Below, piece by piece: positions 43,813 to 53,259 of a stretch of DNA of 64,000 nt. A model generated the notes under the pieces. It saw only the letters and a list, made by a program, of their open reading frames with translations, was not told where the DNA came from and did no database searches. How positions within the stretch are numbered: position 1 is the first letter of the stretch; the number at the start of each line of letters is the position of its first letter. Location: the NCBI GenBank assembly GCA_016195265.1, contig JACPZW010000002.1, forward strand, positions 1-64,000, given 5' to 3'. This DNA comes from Acidobacteriota bacterium. GTDB lineage: Bacteria > Acidobacteriota > Vicinamibacteria > Vicinamibacterales > CAVVIG01. Position numbers and translations under genes: made by a program.

Positions 43813-45243
43813 TCACGCATGCGCGGCCACCGTCGTCGTCGTCGGCGCGGTCAGCGAGAATTCGCCGGTGCTGTCGCCGAACGTCTTCACCTCGTCGAGT
43901 CCGAGGTTGTGCAGCAGCGTCAGCATCACGTTCGCCATCGGCGTGCCGTCCTCGGCCTTCAGGTGCATGCCGCCGGCCAGGTGACCGTTGGCGTGGCCGA
44001 GCAGGACGAGCGGACAGCGGCGATGGTTGTGGATGTTGGAATCGGCCATCGGCGAGCCCCAGATGACGAGCGACTTGTCGAGCAGGGTCTGATCGCCGTC
44101 CACCGTCGCGTGCTTCATCTTGTCGAGGAGGTAGGCGAGCTGGCCCACGCGGTACTTGCAGATCTTGTTGTATTCCATGATCCGCTCCTCGCGATTGCCG
44201 TGGTGCGAGGCGGGATGGAACGGCTGGCTCGATCCGCTTTCCGGGAACACGCGGTTCTGCGCGTCGCGGCCCGTCTTGAACGAAATGACGCGCGTCATTT
44301 CGGTCTGCAGCGCGATCACCTGCAGGTCGAACAGCAGCTTCATGTGCTCGGAGAACGAGTCGGGCACGCCGGCGGGCGCGTTCGGCAGGTCGCGCGTCTC
44401 GCCGCTGCGGTTGTGCGCCTCGACGGCCTGGATCCGGCGTTCCACTTCCCGCACGTTGTCCATATAGCGATCGAGCCGCGCGCGATCGCCGGCGCCGAGC
44501 TGCCGGCGGACGCGCTCGACTTCGCCGCCGACCCAGTCGAGGATCGAGCGCCGGGTCATCAGGCGCGCTGCGCGATCCTCGGGCGTACTGCCCGCGCCGA
44601 ACAGCATGTCGAAGGCGATCCGCGGATCGCGGATCATCGGCAGCGGTTCGTTCGGCGACGCCCAGCTGATCGAATCGGTATACGCGCAGGAGTAGTTGTA
44701 CGTGCACCCGCCCGCTTGATCGAGGTTCTCGACGCAGAACTGCATCGACGGCAGCGGCGTGTCCTGCCCGAACTTCTTCGCATACATCTGATCGAGCGAC
44801 GTCCCGGCCCAGATATCGGAGCCCTGCGTCTGCTTCGGGTGCGACTGCGTCAGGAACACGGCGCTCGACCGGAAGTGATCGCCGCCGATTTCCGGCAGCA
44901 GGAACGCCTCGGCGTTGCGCACGTCGGTGTTGCTGACGATCGTCATGTGGCTGCGGAACCCGTCGATCGTCGTCAGCGGATTGTCGGGAACCAGCGTGAA
45001 GTCGCGGCCGACGGTCTCCGGCGCGAACAGATGCTTCGTCGCGCCCCAGGTGTTGCAGCCCGGGAGGCCGTGCACTTCCTCGATGCACACGAGCGGCGTC
45101 TTGCCGGTCTGCGACGCGGCGGCCGCGCTCGCGCGCGCGCCGCGGGCCGGCAGCATCGATTCCAGGAACGGTAACGCCACGGTCGCACCCACGCCGCGAA
45201 GGAAGGTTCGGCGGGGCAGGTGTTTTCCGGTGATGAAATGCAC
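43813..45243 (-). CDS. DUF1552 secreted protein
   Basis: 476 residues. Twin-arginine signal LPRRTFLRGVGATVALPFLESM. Sequence over the whole length fits DUF1552 (sulfatase-like fold): FLTQSHPKQTQGSDIWAGTSLDQMYAKKFGQ, ARLDRYMDNVREVERRIQ, FHPASHHGN and LVIWGSPMADSNIHNHRRCPLVLLG. Almost always encoded next to DUF1592-type cytochromes, as here (14 nt downstream). Role unknown; presumed periplasmic breakdown of a polymer. Confidence 0.93.
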   Translation of the reverse strand: MHFITGKHLPRRTFLRGVGATVALPFLESMLPARGARASAAAASQTGKTPLVCIEEVHGLPGCNTWGATKHLFAPETVGRDFTLVPDNPLTTIDGFRSHMTIVSNTDVRNAEAFLLPEIGGDHFRSSAVFLTQSHPKQTQGSDIWAGTSLDQMYAKKFGQDTPLPSMQFCVENLDQAGGCTYNYSCAYTDSISWASPNEPLPMIRDPRIAFDMLFGAGSTPEDRAARLMTRRSILDWVGGEVERVRRQLGAGDRARLDRYMDNVREVERRIQAVEAHNRSGETRDLPNAPAGVPDSFSEHMKLLFDLQVIALQTEMTRVISFKTGRDAQNRVFPESGSSQPFHPASHHGNREERIMEYNKICKYRVGQLAYLLDKMKHATVDGDQTLLDKSLVIWGSPMADSNIHNHRRCPLVLLGHANGHLAGGMHLKAEDGTPMANVMLTLLHNLGLDEVKTFGDSTGEFSLTAPTTTTVAAHA

Positions 45244-45257
45244 GTGTCGTCTCCTTG

Positions 45258-47741
45258 TCAGTCCTTATCGTTGGGGGCGACCGCCTTCGTGTCCGTGGCT
45301 GCCGCGGGCTCGGCCCGCTTCATCTGAAACGCGTCGCTCTTGATCACGCCGAGGATGTAGGCCGACATCTTGTTATTGTCCGCCTCCGCTGCCTTCACGA
45401 TTGCCCGGATGGCCGGCTGGTCGAAGTACTCGACGCGGCGGCCCAGCGCGTACGCGAGCAGGTTCTCGGTGAACGTCCGCAGCAGCGGCGTCGGCCGCTT
45501 CATGAGCGCCGCCAGCAGCTCGGAGGGAGAGGTCACCGGCGTGCCGTCGTAGAAATCGCCGCGCGTGTCGAGCGGCTGACCGTTCTCGCGCACGCGCCAC
45601 TTCGCCGTGACGTCGAAGTTGTCGAGCGCGAGCCCGATCGGATCCATCATCTTGTGGCACGCGCTGCACGTCGGGTTCTTGCGGTGCAGCTCCATGCGCT
45701 CGCGCGTCGTCAGCATCCGTCCGTCCTTCGCCTCGCCCGTGTCGTCGAGCGTCGGGACGTTGGGCGGCGGCGCCGGCGGCGGCGTCCCCATCAGCACTTC
45801 CATCACCCACTTGCCGCGCAGCACGGGCGACGTGCGGTTCGCGAGCGAGGTCTGCACCAGGATGCTGCCCTGTCCCAACAGGCCGCGCCGGGTGGCGGCG
45901 GGATACTGCACACGCCGGAACTGCGGTCCCGAGACACCGGGGAATCCGTAGTGCCGCGCGAGCCGCTCGTTCACGAAGGTGTAGTCGGCCCGGAAGAGAT
46001 CGAGCGCGCTGCGATCCTCGTGCACGAGGCTGTTGAAGAACAGGCGCGTCTCCTGACGCATGTCTTCAGCGAGGTTGTCGTCGAAGTTCGGATAGAAATT
46101 CGGATCCGGGTGGACCTTGTCCACGTCCTGCAGCCGCAGCCACTGCGCGGCGAAGCGTGTTCCGAGCGCGGCGGCGCGCGGATCTGCGAGCATCCGGCGC
46201 GCCTGCTTCTCGATCGCGCCTTCCACCGACAGCTTGCCCGAGGTGGCGACCTTCAATAGCTCGCTGTCAGGCGGCTCGCCCCACAGGAAGAATGACAGGC
46301 GCGACGCGAGATCGAGATCGGCCACGCGATAGGTACCGCCCGCTTTCGCGAACTCCGGCTCTTTCTCGAGACGGAAGATGAAGTACGGGCTCGCGAGAAT
46401 CGCCTCGAGCGCGGAGCGAATCCCTTCTTCAAACCCACCTGCCCCACCCGACCTACCTGCCCCACCCGGCCCACTCGCCTTGCTCCCCTCTTCGTAGAAC
46501 GGCATCAAGCGATCGACTTCGCCCGCGGTCGGCGGACGCCGGTACGCCTCGGCGCCGAGTCGCGACACGATCTGCCGCGCGCACGGCCGCTCTTCGCTCG
46601 ACACCGTCGGACGGCAGCTGAAGATCTTCTGCCGGTTCGCCGTCTCGGAGATGCCGGTGATGCGGTACGGCCCCTTGACGACGAAATCCTTCACGTGCGG
46701 CAGCGTCGTAATCCCCGGGCCGCCCGATCCGCCGCCGGCGAACGACCAGTCGTGCGGCCGGATCAGATCCTCGTACGGCCCTTCGGTCCGCCGCACGAAC
46801 GCCGCCGCCACGCGATGCTGCCCGGCGCGGATGAGCACCGTCCCGGTCTGCATCGGCACCGCGCCGCGGCCGTCCGCGCCGCCGGCGGGTCCGGTCTCGT
46901 ACTTGATGAGTGCGGCGCGCTCGCCGTCGATGGAGATGTCGATGTCTTCGAATCGCGCGTTCGAGCCCGAGACGAGGTCCACTTCGAACACATACTCGGC
47001 GTCCGCCGGGAAGACGTGGCTGACGACCATGCCGCCGCGCGTGCCGTACGGCGCGCCGTCCACATGATCCCACGGATGCTGCGACACATAGCCCGGCGCG
47101 CTGTAGGTGTGATCGACCGTCGGCGCGTGGCGATCGCCGAGCGCCATCCGGCTGACGGCGCTCGCCGCATTGAGGTACGCCTCGAGCAGCATCGGCGACA
47201 GCGCCTGCGTGTCGGCGATGTTGTCGAAGTTCGCGCTCTTCTGATCGAGCGGCAGCCAGCTGCCGGCGTCCACGTCGAGGCCGAGCAGATCGTGGACCGC
47301 GCGCGTGTACTCGGGTCGGTTCAGGCGCTGGAAGGTGCGCGCGCCGGGATTCGGTTTCGCGGCGGCGGCTGTATCGATCGTCGTCTCGAGCGCGGTGACG
47401 AGCGCGGCGTGGGCCGCGGCATCCGGCCGCGGCGATCCCGGCGGCGGCATCAGACCCGCCTGCAGTTTCCGGATCATCTTTTCGGCGGTGTCGGCATTCT
47501 GCGCGGCACGTGCGACGTCGAAGCTCGCGAGCGACAAGCCGCCGGACTTCGTCCGTTCGCCGTGGCACGTCGCGCAGTAGCGACGCACGACGGCGTTGTG
47601 ATCTGGTGCGGCTGCGGGGGCCGCGGTGGGCTGAGCTTTGGGTGGCGCAGCCTGCGCGGCGAGATGTGTCGACGAGCTTGCGCCGGCCAGGCCCAGGCAC
47701 AGGATGAGCGCGGCCGCGCACGCCGAAGTCCCTTTGTTCAT
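45258..47741 (-). CDS. DUF1587/1592/1588/1585 planctomycete-type cytochrome
   Basis: 827 residues with a signal peptide. Order: PSD1-like cytochrome (YCATCHGERTKSGGLSL about 56), DUF1587 (RTFQRLNRPEYTRAVHDLLGLD), DUF1595-like (RQIVSRLGAEAYRRPPTAGEVDRLM), DUF1592 (SPYFIFRLEKEPEF), DUF1588 with a second haem CSACHKMMDPIGLALDNFD (about 695), and DUF1585 at the end (FTENLLAYALGRRVEY). First gene of the six-gene leftward operon. A GC-rich tandem repeat inserts about 16 G/A/S residues before FEEGIRSALEAIL. Confidence 0.92.
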   Translation of the reverse strand: MNKGTSACAAALILCLGLAGASSSTHLAAQAAPPKAQPTAAPAAAPDHNAVVRRYCATCHGERTKSGGLSLASFDVARAAQNADTAEKMIRKLQAGLMPPPGSPRPDAAAHAALVTALETTIDTAAAAKPNPGARTFQRLNRPEYTRAVHDLLGLDVDAGSWLPLDQKSANFDNIADTQALSPMLLEAYLNAASAVSRMALGDRHAPTVDHTYSAPGYVSQHPWDHVDGAPYGTRGGMVVSHVFPADAEYVFEVDLVSGSNARFEDIDISIDGERAALIKYETGPAGGADGRGAVPMQTGTVLIRAGQHRVAAAFVRRTEGPYEDLIRPHDWSFAGGGSGGPGITTLPHVKDFVVKGPYRITGISETANRQKIFSCRPTVSSEERPCARQIVSRLGAEAYRRPPTAGEVDRLMPFYEEGSKASGPGGAGRSGGAGGFEEGIRSALEAILASPYFIFRLEKEPEFAKAGGTYRVADLDLASRLSFFLWGEPPDSELLKVATSGKLSVEGAIEKQARRMLADPRAAALGTRFAAQWLRLQDVDKVHPDPNFYPNFDDNLAEDMRQETRLFFNSLVHEDRSALDLFRADYTFVNERLARHYGFPGVSGPQFRRVQYPAATRRGLLGQGSILVQTSLANRTSPVLRGKWVMEVLMGTPPPAPPPNVPTLDDTGEAKDGRMLTTRERMELHRKNPTCSACHKMMDPIGLALDNFDVTAKWRVRENGQPLDTRGDFYDGTPVTSPSELLAALMKRPTPLLRTFTENLLAYALGRRVEYFDQPAIRAIVKAAEADNNKMSAYILGVIKSDAFQMKRAEPAAATDTKAVAPNDKD
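46433..46476. repeat. CCCACCTGCC-type repeat inside the DUF1592 gene
   Basis: Imperfect 9-10-bp units encoding SGPGGAGRSGGAGG in a loop. Same family as 24171-24236 and 62165-62246; here within a gene, in frame. Confidence 0.7.
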
Positions 47742-47768
47742 CCGGTCTTAGCGGCGAATTCTACCACC

Positions 47769-49148
47769 CTATTGGATCGAATTGGACCGCTTCCACCGGG
47801 CCAGAAGGGCCTCCCGATCCAGCCGGGCGCCGTCGAGGTACACGGCTGAGATCTCCCGTGTATTCCGAATGTTTTCCAGGGGATTGGCGGTGAGGACGAT
47901 GAAGTCGGCACGCTTGCCGGCAGCGAGCGTGCCCATGTCTTTCAGACCCAGCAGTTCCGCCGGTCGTGAGGTGGCGGCGATGATGGCCTGCGTGGGCGTG
48001 ATGCCGGACGTCACCCAGCGTGACAATTCGTGATGATCGGCCCAGCCGAACGCGTGCCGCGGCGTGATGCCCGTATCGGTGCCGAGCACGAGACGCGCGC
48101 CGGCCGCGACGTACTGCGGAAGATTGGCGGCGAGGATCGCCTCGCGATTCGCCGCGTTCGGCGAGACAGCTCCGCAGCTCGTCGACGCGCGAATCTCGGC
48201 GAGTGTCTTCGCGGGGTACGTCTGATCGACGAACGGATCGTTGTCGCACACCTCGCTGCGATCGCCGAGCCCGATGACCGTCGTCCAGTACGGCGTCCTC
48301 TCGCGCAGCAGCGCGAGGAGTTCATCGTCCAGCTTCTCGTTCTGCACCGTGTGCACGAGGACGTCGGCGCCGGCGCGTACGACGGCTTTCTGATCCGCCA
48401 TCGCGATCGCGTGCGCGTGCACGAGCATCTGGTGCGCGTGCGCCTCGGCGATGATCGCGGTGTAGACCTCGGGCGTCATTTTCGGATAGGTGCCACGCCG
48501 ATCGTCGACCCAGATCTTGACGCTCTTGAGCTGTCGCGCGGCCATGGTTCTGACCGCGGCGCGCGCCTCGTCCGGCGTGGAGACTTCGTACACCACCTTG
48601 AGCACGCTCGTGCCTTTCAGCAGGATGGCGTCCGGGCCGCCGTTGGGCGGCGCCATACCGGGCATGAACATGAAGCGCGACGCGGGCGCGAATTTCCCCG
48701 CCTCCTGGTCGCGCTGAAACTGGATCGACGCCTCGGTGGGACTGCTGCCGACCGACTGCGTCACGGCGACGCCGTAGAACGCCTCGCGCTGCAGATGATC
48801 GAGCACGTTCTGGGGCGTGTAGTTCTCCGCGCCCCAACTCGTGTAGCCCTCGTAGCCGATGTGGACGTGCACGTTGATCATCGCGGGCATGACCGTCTTG
48901 CCGGCGAGATCGACACGCGTCGCGCCGGCGGGCGCGGTGACCGCGCCGCTACGACCGATCGCCGTGATGCGGCCGTTCACGACGACGAAGGCGCCGTTCT
49001 CAAGCGGCGCGGAACTGTCGCCGATGATCAGTCTCGCGCCGCTATAAAGGACGGCCCCGGCAGCGCCGCGCGATTGTGCATACGCGACAGCCGCCATCGA
49101 GGCAATGGTCAAGCTCAGACCGCACGTCAGCCAGCTCATACGACGCAT
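47769..49148 (-). CDS. Secreted amidohydrolase
   Basis: 459 residues; signal peptide (LTCGLSLTIASMAAVAYAQ). Metal-dependent amidohydrolase motifs: PAMINVHVHIGYEG (HxH, about 93), KSVKIWVDDR (carbamylated-lysine candidate), MLVHAHAI, VHTVQ, and LGTDTGITPRHAFGW (about 358). Resembles imidazolonepropionase/prolidase-like secreted amidohydrolases. Substrate unknown. Transcribed alone or at the head of a unit ending before the DUF1592 start (27 bp gap). Confidence 0.88.
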   Translation of the reverse strand: MRRMSWLTCGLSLTIASMAAVAYAQSRGAAGAVLYSGARLIIGDSSAPLENGAFVVVNGRITAIGRSGAVTAPAGATRVDLAGKTVMPAMINVHVHIGYEGYTSWGAENYTPQNVLDHLQREAFYGVAVTQSVGSSPTEASIQFQRDQEAGKFAPASRFMFMPGMAPPNGGPDAILLKGTSVLKVVYEVSTPDEARAAVRTMAARQLKSVKIWVDDRRGTYPKMTPEVYTAIIAEAHAHQMLVHAHAIAMADQKAVVRAGADVLVHTVQNEKLDDELLALLRERTPYWTTVIGLGDRSEVCDNDPFVDQTYPAKTLAEIRASTSCGAVSPNAANREAILAANLPQYVAAGARLVLGTDTGITPRHAFGWADHHELSRWVTSGITPTQAIIAATSRPAELLGLKDMGTLAAGKRADFIVLTANPLENIRNTREISAVYLDGARLDREALLARWKRSNSIQ

Positions 49149-49290
49149 GCCGCACCTCCGTGCGGGATTTTATCGCCGATCTTCGACGGCGTGTGGCCTG
49201 ATTGGGTGAGTGAGTCCAACCTTTGTGTCCTTAATGCCGGCTCAGCGCTGGCGTTGCGACCTGGCCGCGCCCGAAGTAGATTGCCGCGTG

Positions 49291-49826
49291 ATGCTGACCC
49301 GGCTCGCTGGACTCCTCGCGATGGCGCTTCTGGTGGCGCCGACTGATACCGGGCAATTCCGGCCGAACCGCGTGCCGGACGCCCCGTACGTGCCAACGCC
49401 CGACAACGTCGTCGACGCGATGCTGGAGATCGCGCACGTGACGTCAGCCGACATCGTCTACGACCTGGCTCCGGCGACGGCCGCATTCCCATCACCGCGG
49501 CGAAAAAGTACGGCGCGTTCGGCGTCGGCATCGAGATGGACTCGCTGCTGATTCGCCGATCGAACGACAACCTGAAGCAGGCCGGTGTCGGCCAACGCGT
49601 GCGCTTCGTCTACGGGGATTTGTTCGACGCCGATCTGAGCGAGGCGACCGTCGTGACGATGTTTCTGCTGCCGCGGCTGACCGAGCGGCTGATTCCGAAG
49701 TTCAGGCGCGAGCTGCGTCCGGGGACCCGCATCGTCTCCCACAAGTTCGACATGGGCGAGACGTGGCCCCCGGAGCAGTCGCAGGACGTCGACGGCCTGA
49801 TGATCTATCTCTGGACCGTCAAGTAG
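49291..49826 (+). pseudogene. SAM methyltransferase with a one-base deletion
   Basis: The first frame from ATG 49291 has a signal/anchor (LTRLAGLLAMALLVAPTD), then RPNRVPDAPYVPTPDNVVDAMLEIAHVTSADIVYDL. At 49467-49469 one G is missing from what should be GACCTGGGCTCCGGC. Restoring it gives YDLGSGDGRIPITAAKKYGAFGVGIEMD, the SAM motif I, and joins the second frame (MDSLLIRRSNDNLKQAG to LWTVK). As read, the product ends within motif I. A real frameshift or an assembly error; otherwise about 178 residues of a normal family. Confidence 0.85.
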
Positions 49827-49864
49827 CGCAGCCCTTCAGGGCTGCCCCGACCGGCCTGCGCTAC
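49823..49864. repeat. Cloverleaf palindrome carrying both stop codons
   Basis: Outer arms GTAGCGCAG (49823-49831) and CTGCGCTAC (49856-49864); inner GCAGCCC-TTCA-GGGCTGC (49828-49845). The TAG of the methyltransferase (+) and the TAG of the creatininase-like gene (-) both lie in the outer arms. Could act as a bidirectional terminator. Confidence 0.75.
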
Positions 49865-50850
49865 ATCGTGCCGCGCGCGGCCTTCAGCTTCCTGATCTCG
49901 TTCACGGCGTTGTTGACCGTGATGTCGATCAGATCCTTGCCGATCTCCCTGGTCGACGGACGCGGATCGCCGGTCACGCCGTTGTTCACGCGCGGCGGCG
50001 CGTTCGGATCCTGACCGCGACCGCGTCCACCACCGCCTCGTCCGGCGGCCGCCGGCGGCGGATTGCCCGCGGCAATCGCGGCTTCACGCGCGCGTCGCGC
50101 GTCCCGCGCGGCCTTCCACTGCTCCGGCGTCTGGCCCGTCGGATCGAACGGCACGGTCTTGTAGGTCGGGCGGACGTAGATGCCCGGCGCCGGCTCGTAG
50201 TACAGCATCTCCGAGGTTTCCATCATCGCGCCGTGGCCGGCGATCGGCAGCTTGCGCTCGTACAGGTACAGGTCCACGTCGTCGTGCGTTTTGTTGTAGA
50301 AGTCGCTGACGTAGTAAACGCGCGTCCCCTTCGCCGACCACTTCTTGTCCATCTCGCCGGCGGCCTCTTTCATCTCGGCCTGCCCGCCGCCGTGATCGCC
50401 CATCACGTAAATATCCTTGAAGCCGCTGCGCGCGAGGCTGTCGATCTCGGCCAGTTGCACCTGCTTGAAGACGTCGGCCGGCATCTGCATCGCGCCCGGC
50501 TGATCGGCCATCTCGCGGCTGGCGTTGAGGCCGGTCGCGTTCACCGCGATCGGGAGGATCGGCGCGACGAACGTCTTGCCCAGCTTCTGCGCGATCTGAA
50601 CCGCGTGACGGCGCGCCATGATCGTGTGGCCGCCGAGCACGTCCTGCGGCCCGCGTTCCTCGGTGCCGCCGGTCACGAGCAGGATCGAGGTCCAGCCGTC
50701 GTGCATCTTGTCGGTGACCTCGGTGTGCGTGTGGAGCTCGAGCTCGACGAGATCTCTGACGTTCAAGGTGGTTTGCGTCTGCGCGGAGACCATCATCCCC
50801 GCCAGCATCGCCATCGGCAGCACGCCCGCCATAGCCATCGCTTTCTTCAT
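49861..50850 (-). CDS. Secreted creatininase-family protein
   Basis: 329 residues; signal peptide ([21 protein letters not shown]). Creatininase-fold metal motifs [23 protein letters not shown] (about 61-83) and [19 protein letters not shown] (about 147-165), with the family E, D, H ligands, suggest a Zn/Mn amidohydrolase of the creatinine or mycofactocin MftE type. A G/R/P insertion ([20 protein letters not shown]) precedes the C-terminus. Exported, unlike most creatininases. Confidence 0.85.
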   Translation of the reverse strand: MKKAMAMAGVLPMAMLAGMMVSAQTQTTLNVRDLVELELHTHTEVTDKMHDGWTSILLVTGGTEERGPQDVLGGHTIMARRHAVQIAQKLGKTFVAPILPIAVNATGLNASREMADQPGAMQMPADVFKQVQLAEIDSLARSGFKDIYVMGDHGGGQAEMKEAAGEMDKKWSAKGTRVYYVSDFYNKTHDDVDLYLYERKLPIAGHGAMMETSEMLYYEPAPGIYVRPTYKTVPFDPTGQTPEQWKAARDARRAREAAIAAGNPPPAAAGRGGGGRGRGQDPNAPPRVNNGVTGDPRPSTREIGKDLIDITVNNAVNEIRKLKAARGTM

Positions 50851-50937
50851 ACGCCCTCCCGGGAGTCAACCCGTCCTGAGTTGACTGGACTTGACTTGTC
50901 CGTGTGACCGGCTACTGTAGCCGCGGGAGTTCCGATT

Positions 50938-51837
50938 CTGCAAATTGTCGTGTACGGCGCGGGCGCCATCGGCAGCGTGTACGGCGCCAAACTTTCGACG
51001 GCGTTCGACGTCACGCTCGTCGCGCGCGAGGCGCACGCCCGCGCGATCACCGAGTCAGGCCTGCGCGTCACCGGCGCGGAGGACGTCACCTATCGCGTCC
51101 GCGCCGTCCCGGCCCTGACGGCGCTCGCGCCCGACACGCTCGTCATCCTGACGACGAAGGTCAGCGGCAACGCCCAGGCCGCGCGCGTGCTGGCGCCGCT
51201 GGTGCGGCCGGACACGATCATCCTCTGCGTGCAGAACGGCCTCTACAGCGAGGACATCGTCAAAGCGGCAGTCGGAGGGCGCTGCCGCGTGCTGCGGGCC
51301 ATCACGCACTTCGGTGCGATCTTCAGGACGCCCGGCGTCGTCGAGCTCAAGGTCCGCAGCTCCACGTCGATCGAGAACAGCCCTGTCAGCGCCGCCATCG
51401 CGGACGCCTTCACGCGCTGCGGGCTGGACGGCCGCGTCACCGATCGCATCAAGGACGAGATGTGGCGGAAGCTCGTCGTCAACTGCGTGATCAACCCCAT
51501 CAACGCGATCACGCGGACCGAGGTCGGCGCCATCGCGGACGAGCGGCTGAATCCGCTCAAGCGCTTGATTGTGGATGAGTGCACGCGTGTCGCGAGGCGC
51601 GACGGCGTCGAGATCGAGGGCGATCTGGTCGCCGCCATCAACGACGGCTATCGCGCGTCGAGAAACCTCTCGTCGATGCAGCAGGATCTGCTGAAGGGCC
51701 GGCGGACCGAGATCGAGTTTCTGAACGGCGCGGTCGTCCGCCTCGGCGCGACGTACGGCATCGACTGCCCCGTCAACCAGGCGCTGGCCGGAATCATCAC
51801 TGCGATGGAAAACGTGAAAGTGAAAACAGAAAACTGA
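50938..51837 (+). CDS. panE: 2-dehydropantoate 2-reductase-like protein, probable CTG start
   Basis: 299 residues if begun at CTG 50938, giving (M)QIVVYGAGAIGSVYGAKLS, the complete Rossmann beta-1 and GxGxxG. The first conventional codon, GTG 50950, would cut off beta-1. The frame is closed by a TGA at 50905 with no ATG/GTG/TTG between, and GGGAG lies 8 nt before the CTG. Other ketopantoate-reductase features: catalytic lysine in KDEMWRKLVVNCVINPINAITR and E near NGLYSED. NADPH reduction in pantothenate synthesis, or a paralogue. The last residues (KVKTEN) are coded by a repeat. Confidence 0.85.
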   Translation: MQIVVYGAGAIGSVYGAKLSTAFDVTLVAREAHARAITESGLRVTGAEDVTYRVRAVPALTALAPDTLVILTTKVSGNAQAARVLAPLVRPDTIILCVQNGLYSEDIVKAAVGGRCRVLRAITHFGAIFRTPGVVELKVRSSTSIENSPVSAAIADAFTRCGLDGRVTDRIKDEMWRKLVVNCVINPINAITRTEVGAIADERLNPLKRLIVDECTRVARRDGVEIEGDLVAAINDGYRASRNLSSMQQDLLKGRRTEIEFLNGAVVRLGATYGIDCPVNQALAGIITAMENVKVKTEN

Positions 51838-51890
51838 AAAGTAAGAGTCTTCAGTTTTCAGTTTTCAGTTTTCTCTTTTCAGTTTCACTG
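51829..51890. repeat. TTTTCAG repeat with inverted arms between convergent stops
   Basis: GAAAACTGAAAAG on the left pairs with CTTTTCAG/TTTTC units on the right. Contains the panE stop and the stop of the HEAT gene. Likely forms a bidirectional terminator-like hairpin. Confidence 0.75.
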
Positions 51891-53168
51891 CATCCTCGCG
51901 ATCGCGCGCTCGGCCGCCGCCACGACGGTCGGGTTCTTGTCCTTCAGCATCGGCTGGACGAGCGGCAGCCCCCGCGGATCGCGCGTCATCCCCAGAATGT
52001 CCGCGATGTCGGCGCGCAGCCGCGGATCCGGATCGATCGCATACGTGAAGAACTTCGCCGGGCGCAGCGTCGCGATCTCGGTGAGGTACGCGACCGCGAG
52101 GTCGTGCCGCGACCACTTCAGCAGCCCCTCCGCCACCGCGTCAATCGACTGGCCTTCGAGCATCACCCACGCGAAGTCCAGCGACATGATGACCGCGTCG
52201 GACCTCTCGAAGCCCAGCAACTCGGTAATCTCGAGCAGCAGCCGGCGATCGCCGCCGACGCGCGCGAGGCCGGCGACGGCGGCACTTCGCAGCGCAGCCT
52301 CCGGACTGGTCAGCTGACTCCTGAAGAGCGGCACGCTGGATGGATGCGCGATGCGCGCCAGCGCGTCGAGTGCGGCCTCGGCCACGTCGCCCTTCGCACG
52401 CGCGTTGAACACGTCGGTGAGCGGCTGCAACGCGCGCTCGTAGCGCATCCCCCCCAGGCCGCGCGCCGCGACGATCTTGACCGTGTCGTCGGTGTCGCCG
52501 AGCGCCGTCATCATCGCCGGCCCCACAGATTCTTCCAGCGCTTCGCCCGGCCATCGCGAGTACAAGCGCCCGATGACGGCCGCGGCGGCGATACGCATCT
52601 CCGTCTGCGACGACCCGGCAAGGTCGGCGAGGAACGGGCCGTTCGCCGCCTGCAGTTGCTGCCGCGCGACGCCTTTCACTTCCGACGCCAGCGCGCCAAA
52701 GGCGTACAGCGCCTCGACAGCCACGCGGGGATTGTCGTCGTGCGACGCCGCGCGCAGCGCGGCGAGCACTTCGGCCGGCGCGGTCCGGCCCAAGTTCGCC
52801 ATCGGGCCGGCCCAGAAGGCATCCGACGCCACGTCGTGACGGACTTCGATCACGAAGCCCAGGCGACGCTTCGGCGAAGCGTTCTTGTTCAGAAAGATCG
52901 CGATCTCGCCCGCGATCCCTTCGAGCTGGACCTCGTCGACCGGATCCGCAATGAGCGATGTCAGCGGCAGCGCCGCGCCGAAACACGCCGCCTGCCGGAG
53001 CACGCGGCCCGCCTTGAGGCGGATCGCCGGGTTCGGGCTCACGAGATCCTGCGCGACCTCCGCCACGGGGCAGGGCGTCGCCGCCGACGCCGACAATGCT
53101 CCCGGGGCGCAAAACAGCAGGCCGCACAAGACGCTGATGCGCGTGGTCTTGACAGTCTTCACAGGCAC
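51885..53168 (-). CDS. Secreted HEAT-repeat protein
   Basis: 427 residues, signal peptide (VLCGLLFCAPGALSASAA). From residue about 35 to the end there are paired helices with the DD(N)PRVAVEALYAFG and DTDDTVKIVAARGLGGM pattern of HEAT repeats, about nine units. Such periplasmic HEAT proteins serve as protein-interaction scaffolds. No catalytic motif. Convergent with panE. Confidence 0.82.
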   Translation of the reverse strand: MPVKTVKTTRISVLCGLLFCAPGALSASAATPCPVAEVAQDLVSPNPAIRLKAGRVLRQAACFGAALPLTSLIADPVDEVQLEGIAGEIAIFLNKNASPKRRLGFVIEVRHDVASDAFWAGPMANLGRTAPAEVLAALRAASHDDNPRVAVEALYAFGALASEVKGVARQQLQAANGPFLADLAGSSQTEMRIAAAAVIGRLYSRWPGEALEESVGPAMMTALGDTDDTVKIVAARGLGGMRYERALQPLTDVFNARAKGDVAEAALDALARIAHPSSVPLFRSQLTSPEAALRSAAVAGLARVGGDRRLLLEITELLGFERSDAVIMSLDFAWVMLEGQSIDAVAEGLLKWSRHDLAVAYLTEIATLRPAKFFTYAIDPDPRLRADIADILGMTRDPRGLPLVQPMLKDKNPTVVAAAERAIARMQ

Positions 53169-53259
53169 AAGGCCTCCTCTTAGCCGTTTCTCTTATCGGA
53201 CGAACTGCCTGTGTTCTGGAGGGCGCGGTCTGGAGGGCCGGAGTTCGGACTTCTCAGTT

